Of a stretch of DNA of 64,000 nucleotides, positions 61,827-64,000 are shown in pieces. Origin of the DNA: Parasponia andersonii. Lineage: Eukaryota; Streptophyta; Magnoliopsida; Rosales; Cannabaceae. The stretch spans positions 238,991 to 302,990 of the forward strand of contig JXTB01000098.1 of NCBI GenBank assembly GCA_002914805.1, given 5' to 3'. The stretch's first letter is position 1; each line of letters starts with the position of its first letter. The notes under the pieces were generated by a model that was given only the letters and a program-made list of their open reading frames with translations, did no database searches and had not been told where the DNA came from. The position numbers were made by a program, and so were the translations under genes.

Positions 61827-64000
61827 CTACGAGGAGAGAATAGATTGCAGTGCAAGCTGTTGCTGAGGTTGCAAGGAGGACCAAGTTGAGGCCAAGGTAG
61901 ATGGGGGTAATGTCTGCTGGAGCTGCTTTAGTAGATTGATCATTCTGCTTGCAGTTTGTTCTGTTGCGAGATCTTTACCCGCACATAACACCTACAGGAA
62001 TAATCATACCCCTTAAAAATAAAAATAGTTCACGCAAACTCATATTTGGTGATAAAATCCAAGCATTGGCTGTAAAAAACCAATTCCTCTTTCTCCAATT
62101 TAAAGCAAAACTTTTTGCCAAATTTGGCACATACTGTGATCAGAAAGGAAGGCGTCAACTATATAACTAGTGTCAAAGTTAGGCATTTGCTAGATTTATG
62201 GGCTTCACCAGCTATTATTTTCTTGAAAATATGCAAAGAGCACTATTTCCTTGGTGAAAAGTAGTAATTGGAATCCAAAACAGCATTTACTATGTGTTCA
62301 CAACATTTGGAGTTGCATGTCACTTTAGTGTTTTGCTACTGTACCATGAAAAATAAACTGTTTGAATTGGTTTGCATTGGAGATGCTTTAAGACACTGGT
62401 GGATTATTAAAACACTAAACAATTAACGCAATTAAAACATGGATTATAGTATACACTTGTTTGGAGGTAAAAGGCTGTAAATATTCATCATAAACCAGAC
62501 TTGGCAATTAAGCTGGCTGTACAAATTAAGAAATCCACTAACCTCGGCAAAAATGGCAACTATTTTCGGAAGATACTGGTTGTTGGGACCCAAAAGTACC
62601 TGATCTGACCTGTAAATGGACAAGGAGTATGGATGTTGATTAAACAAGTATGGTATTGGTATTCCGAATTCTGAGGAGAAAACCAAAGCAGAAAGGAACA
62701 GAAGATAGCAAAGAGGTCCATGCTGAACAGACTGAGTTCACTTACCTCTCCACCATAGAACATAGCTGGTCATGAACAACTTTAGCCTCGATCAAGTCAC
62801 CTTTTATAGGCAAGCAATTCAACCATGCAGGAACAACCTGCCAATCATTGATGATTTAGTATCCACAAGACGCTTATCATGAACATGAACCAGAAGAAAA
62901 AGAACTTAAAGGAAACTTTAAAAGTAACTCATTAAGCACATCGAGAAATGAACTCCATAAACAACATGGTAGAGTTACAATAAATTTTTTTTCCTTTATA
63001 AGAATGGTAGAATTACAATATAAATTAAGAACACATGAAATTATTAGGAAACAATAAACACTAAAGATCATTAAATACTTAATCTATTTAAAGTGATTTA
63101 AGACAGAATTAAGGCAAGTTATTCAATAGAATAGAATTAGAACCCCCTAGGGCTGTCTGTAATATAAGCCATTAGCCAACCAATCGCCGAAGAGAAACCA
63201 AAAATTAAAAAAAAAAATAAAAAGAATAGAATAAAATTAGAACCCTAGAGCTGAGTCTGCAGTATAAGCCATTAGCGAACCAATCCCCAAAGGGAAACCA
63301 AAAATAAAAAATAACAATAAAAATAGAAACAAATAAAAAGAAAATTCCATTAGGTACGTGAACAAATATACGCAAGTACCTGTGCTGCATCAATATTGTC
63401 GCGATGGAACAGGCATATTTTCCCCAAAGCAGACACAGCATTGTCGTACGCCATAAGATTTTCAGCTTGAAGAGCATTAGGATGTTGAAGAACAACATTT
63501 AATCTTGAAAGAGCCTCTGTACAAAGCCCTCAGAAAAGTTATTCACATGCAGCAAAAAAAAAAAATATAATCTTTTTAGACGAGAAAGAAAAACATACCT
63601 CCAACCAGTGGTCTAAATGCAGATCCACCAAACTCTGCACAAACACCAAGCCCATATACAGCAGCCTGAAAAAGAGAGTCAAACAAATCAAACGAAAAGC
63701 TCGAATGAAACATCAACAGAACACTGTTCACTGAGTCAAACCTGTCTAACGTCAGGATTTTCATCATTGCAAGCCTCCAATACAAAAGGAAGAAATGTGT
63801 CATAATATCTGGTCACATCAGAACAAACCAGATCAATCAAAGTACATACAAAATGACAACTATTTTAGGTAAAACGTTTCTAGAAAAACAAGCTTACTTT
63901 AGAGCTGCTTCACGACACTGCTCCGCAACATCATCAAATATGCATATTGCTATCCTTCTCTCTTCAGGTGTCTTGTCCTTACCCTATTGTTCAGAACAAC
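61827..64000 (-). CDS. Importin-5/KETCH1-like karyopherin beta, C-terminal seven exons (5' part beyond the window)
   Basis: HEAT-repeat nuclear import receptor of the importin-5 (Kap121/RanBP5) family. Arabidopsis KETCH1 imports HYL1 and ribosomal proteins. Exons, in transcript order on the minus strand, are 63898-63983, 63742-63808, 63599-63665, 63380-63516, 62746-62837, 62543-62609 and 61827-61991. All junctions are GT-AG, phases agree, and the joined 681 bases encode 226 residues plus TAG. Motifs in order: GKDKTPEERRIAICIFDDVA, AACNDENPDVRQ-type HEAT turn (LEACNDENPDVRQ), AVYGLGVCAEFGG, LQHPNALQAENLMAYDNAVS, VPAWLNCLPIKGDLIEAKVV, LLGPNNQYLPKIVAIFAE, then a Gln-rich tail ending LALQSILSS. 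The family is about 1,100 residues long, so about four fifths lies to the right of the window. No defect is seen. Confidence 0.95.
63129..63335. repeat. Tandem duplication of about 103 bp inside an importin intron
   Basis: ATTAGAACCCCCTAGGGCTG ... ATAAGCCATTAGCCAACC recurs as ATTAGAACCCTAGAGCTGAG ... ATAAGCCATTAGCGAACC, separated by A-rich sequence. It lies in the 542-base intron between 62838 and 63379, away from both splice sites. Confidence 0.8.

Overview
This is plant nuclear DNA, most likely from a eudicot. It is AT-rich, has intron-containing genes with GT-AG splice sites, and carries plant-type Copia, Gypsy and LINE elements and many miniature inverted-repeat elements. The host genes are plant families: Cf/EIX2-type receptor-like proteins, a TUA3/5-type alpha-tubulin, an AP2/ERF factor of the RAP2.11/ERN type, and a plant importin-5. 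I cannot fix the genus from sequence alone. No bacterial, organellar or CRISPR features are present.

Layout. Positions 1-1832 hold the 3' part of an apparently intact receptor-like protein gene (RLP1). Positions 16406-24364 hold its tandem paralogue (RLP2), a pseudogene with several frameshifts that is split by a 5.3 kb Copia element flanked by TGGTT target duplications. The 3' flanks of both genes are also duplicated (1833-3060 and 24365-25700). The DNA between the genes and up to about 45 kb is almost entirely repeats. It includes a long segmental duplication (about 8960-12810 and 34580-39620), a 2.6 kb LTR inserted in only one of its copies, a near-perfect 495 bp palindromic MITE dimer, nested foldback elements, a decayed Gypsy gag-protease element, a probable solo Copia LTR and a LINE 3' fragment.

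The right third is gene-bearing. A five-exon alpha-tubulin gene (45719-48448, +) is followed by a full-length but dead L1-type LINE (49157-55693), which has 16 bp target duplications and a 421 bp solo LTR inserted in its ORF1. Then come an intronless ERF gene (59408-60280, -) and the last seven exons of an importin-5/KETCH1-like gene (61827 to the right edge, -).

The three right-hand genes do not form an operon-like unit. Their order does match the Arabidopsis chromosome 5 neighbourhood TUA3/TUA5 - RAP2.11 - KETCH1 (At5g19770/80, At5g19790, At5g19820, recalled from knowledge and not searched). I take this as conserved ancestral linkage. I found no convincing new enzymatic or defence system. 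The most informative signals are the datable insertions with target duplications, the palindromic MITE dimers, the T40 (non-K40) tubulin, the conserved gene order, and an unidentified small terminal exon at 44384-44508.
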